This document shows, one piece after another, positions 53,058 through 62,247 of a stretch of 64,000 nucleotides of DNA. The notes beneath the pieces are model-generated. The model saw only the letters and a list, made by a program, of their open reading frames with translations. It was not told where the DNA came from and ran no database searches. Origin of the DNA: Candidatus Krumholzibacteriota bacterium. GTDB taxonomy: Bacteria > Krumholzibacteriota > Krumholzibacteriia > Krumholzibacteriales > Krumholzibacteriaceae. The stretch spans positions 1 through 64,000 of the forward strand of contig JAFGBF010000015.1 in assembly GCA_016933255.1 (NCBI GenBank), written 5' to 3'. Positions within the stretch are counted from its first letter, which is position 1. Each line of letters begins with the position of its first letter. Position numbers and translations under genes: made by a program.

Positions 53058-55394
53058 TCAGACCTGGAACAGATACTGGAATTTCAGGAAGAACTGCCTG
53101 TTCGCGAGTCTCCATTCCTCGGTGTCGTGGCCGTCGCGTTCGAAAGACATGTTCTGATAAAGATGCGACGAACCGAGGTAGAATACCGAGAAAGAGTTTA
53201 GCCTGTAAACCAGCAGAGGGTCGAAATCCCAGCATTCATACCTTGAATTATACTGGCTGATAAGCCGTGCCGAGAATTCCCTCGAGAACTGGAAGGTAAC
53301 GCGCGACCGGAATACTTTCTGGTCGAAAAGCCTTGTGTCGTTATACAGGTTGTCGCTCTGGCTGTAACCAAGTGAGCCGTAAAGATACAGCCTGTCTATC
53401 GGATGGATCTCGCTCCAGACTCCGTAACTCAGTTCCTTGCCCATCGTATTATCCCTGCGTGCTATCCGGTGCCCGTAATTGATATTTCCACCGAATTTCA
53501 GGTATCCCCACGGTTGAGTAGTAAGACATGTATGAGCGTCCCATATATCCTTGAATTCGATCCCGTTGTATAGTTCATTACTCCGCATATATTGGCTGTG
53601 GATGCCGGTCTGCGCCGCTCTGAATTTCATTTCCAGGCTTGCGACGATCCATTCATCTTTTCTTACTCCATCGAGATTCCATACGCGGGCGGCTGTCAGG
53701 CGCCCGTTTGCGTTTTCAAGTATCTTGCTGTCGTCGAACCGTTTGATCCCGCCGACCCAGGCTTCGCCATGCCGCCTGTTGTTGCGCGGCTCGAAGCCGT
53801 TGTCAGCCCTGAAAGTCTTGTTTAATTCGAGGTAGTCAATTCCTGTCCAGTAGCAGCTTGTTTCTCTTTCAAGGTGTACAAAATAAGCGTTTCCCCAGAA
53901 GCTTTCGCCGTCAAGCCCTCTGGTGTATTTACCGTCGTCGAAAGTCGATTCGTTATATTCTGTATCCGTTACGATTGTTCCCAGATCGTCGTCCCATGTT
54001 TTGATAAGATCGAGGTTATCCACCTCTTCAGTATGCGATAGAAGGGCCTGAAAGATGAAGGTGTTGGAATTAAACAACCGAAACCTTCCATCGAGTCCCG
54101 CGAGAGACCCCGCGCCGCCCCCCTCGAAGCGCCTGTCTGTGGCTACGAGACCGATGTGGGATTGTTTTCCGAATTCATGTCTCGCCCGGATGATGTTCGA
54201 GTAGCTTTTGCCGTTCTCTACATCCCTGCTGTATTCCTCGGAGGGGATCATGATTATCGAATGTTCGTCATGTGCCGAAAGCACGGCGACCGAGTTCGAA
54301 CCTTCGCGCCAGGTGATCTTGCCGGCGAGCAGGGGATCGTTGATCGAGCGTGTATAGACAGCGTTGAAATATGTATTGAAAAGGTCGCTCCCTTCCTGGA
54401 AGAAGGGCCTGCGTTCGGGGTAATAAAGAGCGAAGGTCGAGTTGACGTCGATCTGCGCTACGTCCGATTCGATCTGGCTGAAGTCGGGATTGACGGTCAT
54501 CTCGGCTGTCAGTTCAGAGGAGATATCATAAGAGATACCCAGGGAAAGTTCTCCGTCGGCAGAATCGTTGTCAAACTCGCCGGTGTCATCGTTATAACTG
54601 CCCGACTGGTAGGCGACGACCGAGGGGAGAAGCTCAAGTCCGGAGCCCGGCTTTATGCCGGAAATACCTTTGATCGTTCCCCACTGGCAGGGCCAGCAGG
54701 GCTCATCGCGGTCGTACGCGGCCCACGAATACTGGAATCTCGATTCTCTCGGGCGGTTACGCCAGAAATCGATCTTCCATACCTGGTCTTCCCTTTCGGG
54801 GAACCGCATACTTTGGAACGGTATCGCCATCTCGACGACATATCCGAATTCGGTGATCCGGCCGTCTGATTCGTAGATCATATCATAGCTGCCGTCCTCG
54901 CCGTAGTTGGCTGAATATAGGAGGTCGCCGGGGATCCCGTAGGGGTTCGCCGCGATTTCGTACGCCACTGAGGCTTCTCCATATGTGTCGATGGCAAGTA
55001 TGACATAGTCCCCCTGGAAAATATCGTCCCTCTCACACATGTAGGCCCTTACCTTGTCCGGATCGTCATAGCATATCCATGCGACGTAAAAATTTACGTC
55101 GTCGTAAGTTATAAGGACCTCGGTGTTGACTTCCGGTATCGTCTGGTCCCCGGGATTGTGTTCTGCGAATCTGTCGGCTTTCGCGGCGCCCTTCCATCCG
55201 GCATCCTCGATATACCCGTCGATCTTTATCGGCCCCGCCGCCCTTCGGATCGTCAGTTCCGGGTTGTATACTGGTGTCCTGTCCTGATCGGGTGTCTTCG
55301 ATTCAGCAGAGAGGGGGATCGATGTCCCGAGTATAAGAAAAGCATGTAACAGAAAGATAATCAGCCGTTTAGACGAACCGTGACAGTTATTCAT
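53058..55394 (-). CDS. Exported DUF5916 protein with CBM9-like N-terminal domain
   Basis: 778 aa. Signal peptide 1-30. Residues about 40-245 form a CBM9-like beta sandwich ('IRRAAGPIKIDGYIEDAGWK', 'PEVNTEVLITYDDVNFYVAW', 'AMPFQSMRF'-type). The rest matches DUF5916 ('NPDFSQIESDVAQIDVNSTF', 'YYPERRPFFQEGSDLFNTYF', 'YTRSIND') and ends in a beta-strand with terminal aromatic residues, as for an outer-membrane barrel ('LANRQFFLKFQYLFQV'). The family is common in FCB bacteria; function not established. It reads minus strand, converging with the anti-sigma gene across 26 bases. GGGAG precedes ATG 55394. Confidence 0.9.
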   Translation of the reverse strand: MNNCHGSSKRLIIFLLHAFLILGTSIPLSAESKTPDQDRTPVYNPELTIRRAAGPIKIDGYIEDAGWKGAAKADRFAEHNPGDQTIPEVNTEVLITYDDVNFYVAWICYDDPDKVRAYMCERDDIFQGDYVILAIDTYGEASVAYEIAANPYGIPGDLLYSANYGEDGSYDMIYESDGRITEFGYVVEMAIPFQSMRFPEREDQVWKIDFWRNRPRESRFQYSWAAYDRDEPCWPCQWGTIKGISGIKPGSGLELLPSVVAYQSGSYNDDTGEFDNDSADGELSLGISYDISSELTAEMTVNPDFSQIESDVAQIDVNSTFALYYPERRPFFQEGSDLFNTYFNAVYTRSINDPLLAGKITWREGSNSVAVLSAHDEHSIIMIPSEEYSRDVENGKSYSNIIRARHEFGKQSHIGLVATDRRFEGGGAGSLAGLDGRFRLFNSNTFIFQALLSHTEEVDNLDLIKTWDDDLGTIVTDTEYNESTFDDGKYTRGLDGESFWGNAYFVHLERETSCYWTGIDYLELNKTFRADNGFEPRNNRRHGEAWVGGIKRFDDSKILENANGRLTAARVWNLDGVRKDEWIVASLEMKFRAAQTGIHSQYMRSNELYNGIEFKDIWDAHTCLTTQPWGYLKFGGNINYGHRIARRDNTMGKELSYGVWSEIHPIDRLYLYGSLGYSQSDNLYNDTRLFDQKVFRSRVTFQFSREFSARLISQYNSRYECWDFDPLLVYRLNSFSVFYLGSSHLYQNMSFERDGHDTEEWRLANRQFFLKFQYLFQV

Positions 55395-55499
55395 TCAACC
55401 GCTCCCTGGCGTTGATCGTGATGTGGGGCCGTAATTTTTTCAGCTCTGCTTCAAAGGTTACTTTTGTTATACGGAGGTCAGATGCGATATGTTCCAATT

Positions 55500-55517
55500 A
55501 TGTTAAACTTTTAACAT
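55500..55517 (-). promoter_or_regulatory. 18-bp palindrome upstream of the DUF5916 gene
   Basis: ATGTTAAA-CT-TTTAACAT: eight-base perfect arms around a two-base centre, 106 bases before the DUF5916 start and 85 bases after the heparinase-type stop. The size and symmetry suit a dimeric repressor operator. It may instead contribute to transcript ending, but no T-run-stem arrangement is apparent. Confidence 0.5.
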
Positions 55518-55602
55518 TAAAAAATGCGGTAATCTTTTTACGGTTTAAGATCTCTTCATCATTCAGGGCGGGATCTTTCCGTAAACCGTTATCAGGAAAT
55601 GC

Positions 55603-58194
55603 TCACCGTGCGTCGTGCTTGACCGAGATCCGGGGTTCTACTACATCTTCCGGCGAGGAGCCCTCGGTGAAAAGGGAAGAAGGGCTATACGATATTGTGG
55701 TCAAGGCGTCCGGTCCCTCGATGACAAGTTCCAGCGGCTTCCGGCAGTCCGGGATCCACCCGCCGGTATCCTGCTCTCCAGGGATCCTGATCCTGTAGTC
55801 GGCATCATTTCCGGTCGCTGCAGGCATTACTATATGAACGATGTAACCTGGGGCATGCTCTTCAACCTTGAATGAATATTCTATCACCTGGGCTGGTTCG
55901 AAATTATCAAAAGTCCCGGAATACCACCCCTGCAATTCGGGTTTCCGCTGTCCCTCTATCACGGTGCTTTTGACTTCCGGCGGGGCGCTGATTACGGAAA
56001 ATGCGCATTTTTCCCCCTCAGGCCCTGACAGCAGATATCCGTTATCAGATCTCTTTGCTGAAACTGACGGAGGCAGATGAAACAGTTGCCTGAATGAGAA
56101 TTCTCCAGACGACTTTATTCTGTCGAGCAAGATGAAAACCTGCGGTTTGATAAAAAGGATCGCTCTTCCATGCTGGAAATTCCTTGAATATCTGAAACTT
56201 CCCTCGAGATAGTCGTACTCCTCATCCGCTATCCAGAAATATACTTTGGGAGCCTGTCCATGGTCGGGTCTTACGATCCATGGTGTGGGGGCCGTTTCAC
56301 TATCAGGTGTTTTCTGTTTATCCTTATGCTGGGATTTCTCAAGCGGAAGATGTTTCTTTGTCTGTTCCGAGAGTACCGGTTTATTTTCTTTCTGTCCTTT
56401 ACTGTCCTTATCAGAGCGGGGCGTATTTATATCGCCGCCGTCTTCAAAGGAGATATCTTCGATCTCCAGGTCAAGCGTTTCAAGAAGCTGCAGTGCTATC
56501 TCGTAACAATCTGTCTCGCTGCCCAAAGCGACTATACTCTCAAGACATTCTTTTGCCTTGCCCTGGCTGTCTCCCAGCTCCTCATAACTCAGAGCCAGCA
56601 TCAGCAGTACGCGGGATCTCATCTCTCCGGATCCCTTCTCCAGGAACTGAAGCAGCGCGTCTATACGGGTGTAGGGTTCTTCTATCGACTCTATGAAACC
56701 AAACATAGATTCCATCTGATTTGTATTTATCTCTTTATTTTTTTTGACAGGGTAAGTATCCGGCTGGTGTACGATCTTACTTATCTCTCCGCCCGGTACG
56801 ATGATGTTATGGGCAAGAGGTGATATAACATATTTTCTCTCCAGATCCGAATCGTTGTAGTTGAAGACGCCAAGGTCGGTGAACCACCGTACTCCCAGAG
56901 CGGAGAGTTCGAAAGAGAGAAAATCGTCCTGCTGGTGCGCCTTTCCATATAAGCAGAAATCGGCGATCAGATAGCTTTCCTCGCGGAAAGGGGTCTTTTC
57001 GCCCCATCCGCTTCTCATTATAAATAATTGAGCATCCCTGAACCCCATAGACTTATCTTCAGGCGGAGTTCCACTTTTTCCACTGGTCAATGTCCACTCG
57101 ATCGCCGGGTCGTCTTCCGTCCAACCTCTGAACAGGCTGCCGATCGAGGCATTTAAGCTCGAATCGCCTATTAACGAGAGAAGGCCGTCTGGATGTATCA
57201 TCCAGACCATATTACTGCGTGCCTTGACTATAAGAGAATCGAAAGCAGGTGAGACGCCAGTGTCATCTGAGGCAAAGCAGTCTGCACGAAACTGATAGAG
57301 CAATTTTGTGGTGAGAATATGATATGACGGAGAATATTCCTTGTGGATCATATCCTCGGTGTAGTTTTCGCTCAGCTGTTCTTCCATCCTGTCGATCGCA
57401 AGTTTTTTCCAGAAACCGGTTTTACTGAATTGCGGAAAGGCTATCGCCAGCCTCAGCAGGGCAATATTGGCGAACATGCCGTGGTTGGTCCGTCTGGGGT
57501 AGTACCGGCTGTTCTCGAGGTATAGTGCGTGTCTCCAGATGAATTCGAGGAAAGTGGCAGCAAAATCTTCATCACGATCATCAAGCTTCAGCCACTCATG
57601 CCAGAAGTCGATCGAATGAATAGTCCTGTTAGCGACGCTGTGGTCGTACCAGGAATAGCGGCTGGGCAGATTTTTATGATCATAATTATCCTCTACGAAA
57701 TCGGAAATAAGTTTAGCGCACCTATCAAGGTATTTTCTTTCCCCTGTCTGCCTGTAAGCTTCTGTCGCGTTGGAGAGGACTTCCAGAGCCAGAAGATTGA
57801 ACTCCCAGTTGTTTGAGCCTGAGGGGCTTTCTTTCCATTCCAGGTCCGCCGGGAGATCGTATCCTTTGTGAATGCCGAGGATGTACTCGTTCTTGAGAAA
57901 CTTGTCAGCTCTAAGAAGCGCGTCTCTTCGCGGAGGCCATGGCTCGAACCGGCCCTGGCGTCCCTCCTCCAGAAAAGCGCGTACGATCTCTGCCCGGCAT
58001 TTTATAGAGTCGCCTCTGCCCAAAAGTTCAAAGGCTCTGGAGCAGGATTCCCTTTCCGGATCTACCAGATCTTCAAGGATGAATTCCGGGGAGAGAACAT
58101 CTTTGTATCCCTTTGTCATGTGGGCACTCCAGCCGTTCCAGGGGCAGGAGGTCACCAGGATGCAGGCAGCTGTCAATGTTAAGGATTTTCTCAT
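55603..58194 (-). CDS. Heparinase II/III-family polysaccharide lyase with internal helical/charged insertion
   Basis: 863 aa. Signal peptide about 1-24 (possible lipobox 'LVTSC'). The helical toroid (about 60-370) has 'RRTNHGMFANIALLRLA' and 'HKEYSPSYHILTTKLLYQF' with the expected Tyr-His; the beta-sandwich has 'GKAHQQDDFLSFELSALG' and 'LAHNIIVPGGE'. These cover the usual Asn/His/Tyr catalytic set of PL12/15/17/21 relatives. Between residues about 485 and 645 the sandwich is interrupted by TPR-like helices ('SRVLLMLALSYEELGDSQGK') and a long Lys/Asp/Gln/Ser spacer, after which it resumes ('VYFWIADEEYDYLEGSFRYS'). The substrate is unknown; no SusCD-type locus surrounds it. Confidence 0.88.
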   Translation of the reverse strand: MRKSLTLTAACILVTSCPWNGWSAHMTKGYKDVLSPEFILEDLVDPERESCSRAFELLGRGDSIKCRAEIVRAFLEEGRQGRFEPWPPRRDALLRADKFLKNEYILGIHKGYDLPADLEWKESPSGSNNWEFNLLALEVLSNATEAYRQTGERKYLDRCAKLISDFVEDNYDHKNLPSRYSWYDHSVANRTIHSIDFWHEWLKLDDRDEDFAATFLEFIWRHALYLENSRYYPRRTNHGMFANIALLRLAIAFPQFSKTGFWKKLAIDRMEEQLSENYTEDMIHKEYSPSYHILTTKLLYQFRADCFASDDTGVSPAFDSLIVKARSNMVWMIHPDGLLSLIGDSSLNASIGSLFRGWTEDDPAIEWTLTSGKSGTPPEDKSMGFRDAQLFIMRSGWGEKTPFREESYLIADFCLYGKAHQQDDFLSFELSALGVRWFTDLGVFNYNDSDLERKYVISPLAHNIIVPGGEISKIVHQPDTYPVKKNKEINTNQMESMFGFIESIEEPYTRIDALLQFLEKGSGEMRSRVLLMLALSYEELGDSQGKAKECLESIVALGSETDCYEIALQLLETLDLEIEDISFEDGGDINTPRSDKDSKGQKENKPVLSEQTKKHLPLEKSQHKDKQKTPDSETAPTPWIVRPDHGQAPKVYFWIADEEYDYLEGSFRYSRNFQHGRAILFIKPQVFILLDRIKSSGEFSFRQLFHLPPSVSAKRSDNGYLLSGPEGEKCAFSVISAPPEVKSTVIEGQRKPELQGWYSGTFDNFEPAQVIEYSFKVEEHAPGYIVHIVMPAATGNDADYRIRIPGEQDTGGWIPDCRKPLELVIEGPDALTTISYSPSSLFTEGSSPEDVVEPRISVKHDAR

Positions 58195-58417
58195 CTCTCG
58201 ATGATAGCATTATTGCAGAGGATGTCAACAAGGGCTTCAAATCCCCGGGCCCCAGCGTTTTCAACTCTTGACCGCTCGCATTTGTTTGGTTGATAATCAA
58301 GTTCTAACGGATACCCTTTTTCTGTTAAAGGAATCCGGATACTCCGAATTACCGGCGGGCCGAAGGTTCGCCGGAGACCAGATCAGCCGTACAGCAACTA
58401 TAAAAGTGAGGTGGACA

Positions 58418-59632
58418 ATGGGAGAAAGCAAAAAGAGGATCTCCAGAAGGTCCTTTCTCGGCCGGTCGACCGCCGGGATCCTCGGTGCGGGACTTGGCCT
58501 GTCTGCCGGCAGCGATGCCTGGGGGCAGGACAGGACCTCTGCCGACGACAGGAAGCAGATGATAAGGGGATACAGGCCTTTCGGAAGAACGGGGTACAAA
58601 GTCTCCGACATTTCTTTCGGAAACGCAGGGATGCAGGACTGTTCTCTGCTGGAGTACGCCATGGAGAGAGGCATCAATTATGTCGATACCGCCCGCCAGT
58701 ATTATGATATGGAAAAAGTGATCGGTCAGATATTCCCCCAGAAACGCGGCAAGCTGTTTGTCACGACCAAGCTCGAACCGGAACTGTTCACCACCGAGAC
58801 GACAGAGCAGCAGATCCAGACAGCGATAGAGGAAAGCCTCAAGAGGCTGAACACAGACTATGTAGACGGCTGCCTGGTGCACTCGGTCGGCGATCCGAAT
58901 CTTGGCGGCCCGGAAAGGATCCGTAACCCGGCGATCATCAATGCCTTCCTGAAAGCGAAGAAAGCGGGCAAGATCAGGTTCTGGGGGGCCAGCTCGCATG
59001 GTCCGAAGATGGTAGAGGATTTTGAGTGGCTTCTTGATAACACGGATATCGATATTATAATGCCGGGGATGAACTTTCTGACCAAAGGTCTTGAACCCGT
59101 CCTTGCCAGGGCCAGAAGCAAGAAGGTGGCTGTCGTAGCGATGAAATCGATGTCTGCGGCAAAAAAAATCGATTATTCAAAATATATGAAAGATGGAAGA
59201 ACAGCGAGGCAGGGATTGATCAAATGGATGCTCGGCCAGCCTAATATCGATACAATTTCGATATCGATGAGGTCGTTCGAGGAGGTAGATGAATTTGTAG
59301 CCGCCTCCGGAGACCCGCGCCTGAGTTCAAGAGAGAAAAAAGTGCTGAACGGGTATGCCTCTCTTCTCTCCGGCGATTACTGCAGGCCAGGTTGTGACGG
59401 CTGCCTCGAGGCCTGCCCGCACAGGGTGCCGATCCATGACATACTCCGCTACAGGCTCTATTTCAACAATTACGGCAGGGAAAAGTACGCAATGGGACTT
59501 TATGCGTCACTTCCAGAGGAAAAGAAAGCATCCAGGTGTTCTGATTGCGCCGGGCAATGCGCGGGGTCCTGTCCGTACGGACTGGAGATAAAGTCAAGAT
59601 TGATAATGGCGCATGGCGAGCTTACGGTCTAG
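58418..59632 (+). CDS. Tat-exported Fe-S aldo/keto reductase, complete tetrad
   Basis: 404 aa from ATG 58418 (GAGGTGG upstream; the frame opens 150 bases earlier without a site). Tat signal 'RISRRSFLGRSTAGILGAGL'. The AKR core keeps Asp and Tyr ('GINYVDTARQYYDMEKVIG'), Lys ('FVTTKLEPE') and His ('DGCLVHSV'). At the C-terminus, 'CRPGCDGCLEACPHRVP' and 'CSDCAGQCAGSCPYGLE' supply ferredoxin-like cysteines. Such periplasmic Fe-S AKRs are widespread in uncultured bacteria with unknown substrates. A lipoprotein gene follows 18 bases later. Confidence 0.9.
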   Translation: MGESKKRISRRSFLGRSTAGILGAGLGLSAGSDAWGQDRTSADDRKQMIRGYRPFGRTGYKVSDISFGNAGMQDCSLLEYAMERGINYVDTARQYYDMEKVIGQIFPQKRGKLFVTTKLEPELFTTETTEQQIQTAIEESLKRLNTDYVDGCLVHSVGDPNLGGPERIRNPAIINAFLKAKKAGKIRFWGASSHGPKMVEDFEWLLDNTDIDIIMPGMNFLTKGLEPVLARARSKKVAVVAMKSMSAAKKIDYSKYMKDGRTARQGLIKWMLGQPNIDTISISMRSFEEVDEFVAASGDPRLSSREKKVLNGYASLLSGDYCRPGCDGCLEACPHRVPIHDILRYRLYFNNYGREKYAMGLYASLPEEKKASRCSDCAGQCAGSCPYGLEIKSRLIMAHGELTV

Positions 59633-59650
59633 CAGTCAAGGAGGAAAGGA

Positions 59651-60436
59651 ATGAAACGATTTCGAATTCGTGGATACGCGGCGGCGGTTGCCGCTGCCTT
59701 GATCATATCTTCTCTTATAATCTCCTGTGCTGCCGTGGAGAAAGATCCCGCCAAGAAGGTCCTCAAAGACGCGGTAAAGGTAATGGGGGGCGAGTCGAAA
59801 CTTACGGGGTGGACAACGATGATCGAAAGAGGAACTCTGACATCGTTCTGGCCCGGGTGGGGAACGCTTAATGCCGAGTGCACGCATTATACGAGTAAAC
59901 CCGACAAACTGCTTCTTGATCAGGATTACAGCGCGAACGACCATCCGTTCTATTTCGTCTATACGCTGAACGGCGAAGATGTCTGGGCAGAGGTCAATCT
60001 GGGGATCAGGCAGAACGAGCGGTATACCGATATGATGAAAAAAAAGATGCGTGAAATCGATGGAATAGCTCATTTCCTTGCCATCTGTGATTCGTTCTAT
60101 ATCGTTTCCGGTATTCCGGACGATTCCTTATTCGCAGGCGATGAGCTGACGAGAGTCGCATGCCTGGGCGAAGCTGACACGGTGTTGTTCGATTTCTCAA
60201 ACGATACAAAGCTTCCGGTAAGAAAGATCGAAACGGGGCAGAGCGGCGAGACGCATCTGCTTATGGACGACTACAGGACAGTCTCCGGAAGGAAAGTCCC
60301 GTTTCATCTCAGACTATATCAGAACGGCGCCCTGACGAATGAGTTCAAGTGGGAAGAGATCAGCTACGACGTGAATATCGATCCCGGGATATTCGAAAAG
60401 AACAGACCGCAGAAACAGGATGATCCTGCAAGGTAG
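59651..60436 (+). CDS. Lipoprotein, LolA/outer-membrane-lipoprotein-sorting-like
   Basis: 261 aa. Lipobox 'IISSLIISC' (Cys about 26). The rest is beta-rich with 'DAVKVMGGESKLTGWTTMIE RGTL' in outline and 'EFKWEEISYDVNIDPGIFEK' near the end, a LolA/LolB-type half-barrel pattern also seen in many uncharacterised lipoproteins. GGAGGAAAGG precedes ATG 59651. Cotranscribed with the Tat-Fe-S AKR; a ligand-carrying role is only inferred. It converges with the second AKR, 22 bases apart. Confidence 0.75.
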   Translation: MKRFRIRGYAAAVAAALIISSLIISCAAVEKDPAKKVLKDAVKVMGGESKLTGWTTMIERGTLTSFWPGWGTLNAECTHYTSKPDKLLLDQDYSANDHPFYFVYTLNGEDVWAEVNLGIRQNERYTDMMKKKMREIDGIAHFLAICDSFYIVSGIPDDSLFAGDELTRVACLGEADTVLFDFSNDTKLPVRKIETGQSGETHLLMDDYRTVSGRKVPFHLRLYQNGALTNEFKWEEISYDVNIDPGIFEKNRPQKQDDPAR

Positions 60437-60458
60437 TCAGGCTCTTGGAGCTGATCCG

Positions 60459-61667
60459 CTATGCCAGGAATTCTTTAGGCACATTGTTCAGCCGGGCGAT
60501 CTTCGCGATCTTGCCCCGGATATCGAAACCCATTGCGCAGGTTACGGAGCAGCTTGGGCAGCCTCTGCACGGGTCGGTCTCTGCGAGTGCCCAGGATATG
60601 GTCTCGTGTGCATGAGACAGATTGCGGTAACCGTAGGCGTACATATGGCTTCTCATAAGCGTCGGGATGTCCAGAGATTTTCTGCACTGCGGAATGCATT
60701 TGCCGCACTGCTGGCAGAAGGGGCCGTCAGGTTTTTCGTTGAGGCTCAGCCTAAGGTCTGATTTTTCCGCATCGTTCAAAGAAAGATCCTTCATCAAAGC
60801 TATGTCTTTCTGAAGTTCCTCAAATGTCATAACGCCAGGTACGGCGGTATGGACGTGTTCGTTCTGCAGAACCCACTTCAGCGCCGCATCGGAATTGATC
60901 GGTTCCTTGCGTCCTTCATCCCAATAAGCTCCCGCCATTGTCTTCATCGCGATTATCCCCATCCCCTTGCCGGAAGCATAGGCGATCGCTTCACTTGTTT
61001 CTTTTCTGTTATTCTTCCTGAAGTTATATGCGACAAGGGCTACATCGTAGATCCTGGCTTCGACGGCTGCTCTTATTGCTTCATCTTCATGGGAGTGAGT
61101 GGCGATCCCGATGAATCTTGCCTTGCCCTGTTTCTTGATATTTTCCATGACATTCAGGTAGGGAGCGTAGAATACAGACTCTCTCTTTGCCATGAACGGC
61201 AGAAGGAAGATATCCACATAGCCGCCGAGGCGCGCGGTACTTTCCTCGAATCTGTTTATAAACGGTTCGACGCGAGCGTTCTCATCGAAGATGCCTTCCT
61301 TGTGATTGAATCCCTCAGGCATAGCGCTTGTCATTATGAGAGCTGAATCCCTGCCGCGCTCCTTAACGACATCAGCTACCATACTCTCATTCCGGCCCTC
61401 GCCGTAATACTGGGAGGTAGCGAGAAGTTTTACTCCCGCATCAAGAGCAGCCCTTATCAACCCAGGGTCGCTTGTGTCGCCCGTTCCGATACTTACCACC
61501 GGCAATTCAATACCTGTCCCGCCCAGTTTGCGGTAGACAAGATCATCCTTTGCTGCCTCGTCTTTCTCTGATCCGGAAGATGAGCACGACAGCAGGGTCA
61601 TACCGGCGACACCTGCGAAGCTGGTTTTCAGAAAATCCCTGCGATTTTTCAATATGGACCTTTTCAT
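60459..61667 (-). CDS. Tat lipoprotein, Fe-S aldo/keto-reductase-like with degenerate active site
   Basis: 402 aa from ATG 61667 (GGAAAGG upstream; the frame continues 36 bases earlier without a site). Tat motif 'NRRDFLKTSFAG' then lipobox 'MTLLSCSS'. The AKR barrel is recognisable, but three of four tetrad residues differ: Asp is Ala ('VKLLATSQYYGEG'), Lys is Ser ('LIMTSAMPEG') and His is Pro ('DIFLLPFMA'); only Tyr remains. C-terminal cysteines 'CQQCGKCIPQC' and 'CRGCPSCSVTC' suggest two Fe-S clusters. It may be non-catalytic, use a different chemistry, or mainly transfer electrons (inference). Confidence 0.88.
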   Translation of the reverse strand: MKRSILKNRRDFLKTSFAGVAGMTLLSCSSSGSEKDEAAKDDLVYRKLGGTGIELPVVSIGTGDTSDPGLIRAALDAGVKLLATSQYYGEGRNESMVADVVKERGRDSALIMTSAMPEGFNHKEGIFDENARVEPFINRFEESTARLGGYVDIFLLPFMAKRESVFYAPYLNVMENIKKQGKARFIGIATHSHEDEAIRAAVEARIYDVALVAYNFRKNNRKETSEAIAYASGKGMGIIAMKTMAGAYWDEGRKEPINSDAALKWVLQNEHVHTAVPGVMTFEELQKDIALMKDLSLNDAEKSDLRLSLNEKPDGPFCQQCGKCIPQCRKSLDIPTLMRSHMYAYGYRNLSHAHETISWALAETDPCRGCPSCSVTCAMGFDIRGKIAKIARLNNVPKEFLA

Positions 61668-61745
61668 TGTAATATCCTTTCCCTGATGCCTTTGCCTGAT
61701 CAATCAGAGACCGCCGTCTCCCGCTCACCCGATACTGGCTGGACT

Positions 61746-61774
61746 TTAATAATATGGCTCACAGCCATTTTCAA
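61746..61774 (-). promoter_or_regulatory. Minus-strand promoter of the degenerate AKR with a palindrome in its spacer
   Basis: On the minus strand TTGAAA (61774-61769), 17 bases, TATTAA (61751-61746). The spacer contains ATGGCT-CAC-AGCCAT (61754-61768), a perfect 6-bp palindrome filling the -35/-10 gap. A repressor bound there would block this promoter. Confidence 0.7.
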
Positions 61775-61806
61775 CTTTTTTAATTATTATTGAAACAATT
61801 ATCTTG

Positions 61807-61829
61807 ACTATTACGAATATAGTAATAGT
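61807..61829 (+). promoter_or_regulatory. Palindromic operator at the padR promoter
   Basis: ACTATTAC (61807-61814), seven-base centre, GTAATAGT (61822-61829): perfect 8-bp arms. It overlaps a TTGACT -35-like hexamer (61804-61809) with a TAGTAT at 61826-61831 as candidate -10. Arm length and spacing suit a dimeric winged-helix protein, and the next gene is a PadR regulator, so autoregulation is likely (inference). Confidence 0.75.
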
Positions 61830-61878
61830 ATTAGATTAATAGTAATGGCTGATTAATATTAACGGGGAGGTGATGATA

Positions 61879-62247
61879 TTGAATACCGAGAACGCCGCGA
61901 ACAAAAAATTTAGGAAAGAACTGAAGTCTGGTACGGTATCCCTTGTGCTCCTGAGTATCCTAAACCGGTCCGATGAACCGCTTTACGGCTACGAGATAAC
62001 AAAAAATATCGATTCGAGCCTTGTGGGGACTTTCCGTATGGGGCAGGGCGCTCTATACCCGGTCCTCAGGTCTCTGGAAAAGAGCGGGCTTCTGAGCAGC
62101 ACGGTCGAACCGTCCGTATCCGGGCCTCCGAGGCGATACTACCGGATTACCGGAGTGGGAAGCGAGACACTCGGAAACTGGACCGAGATGTGGGTCAAGA
62201 CCAGAGATTTTGTAGACGATATTCTGAAAGGAAATAATGATGTCTGA
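61879..62247 (+). CDS. PadR-family transcriptional regulator
   Basis: 122 aa from TTG 61879, 8 bases after GGGGAGG (61864-61870); GTG 61870 and ATG 61873 sit too close to that site. The PadR winged helix is clear: 'GTVSLVLLSILNRSDEPLYG', 'YEITKNIDSSLVGTFRMGQG', 'ALYPVLRSLEKSGLLSSTVE', then 'RRYYRITGVGSETLGNW'. PadR proteins repress membrane or efflux genes and lose DNA binding on ligand contact. It overlaps the next gene, a usual PadR-HAAS arrangement. Confidence 0.94.
   Translation: MNTENAANKKFRKELKSGTVSLVLLSILNRSDEPLYGYEITKNIDSSLVGTFRMGQGALYPVLRSLEKSGLLSSTVEPSVSGPPRRYYRITGVGSETLGNWTEMWVKTRDFVDDILKGNNDV

Noticed and set aside
54156-54869. 237-codon plus-strand frame inside the DUF5916 gene
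   Set aside because: The minus-strand protein has clear signal peptide, CBM9-like and DUF5916 motifs over the same bases; the frame is a shadow.
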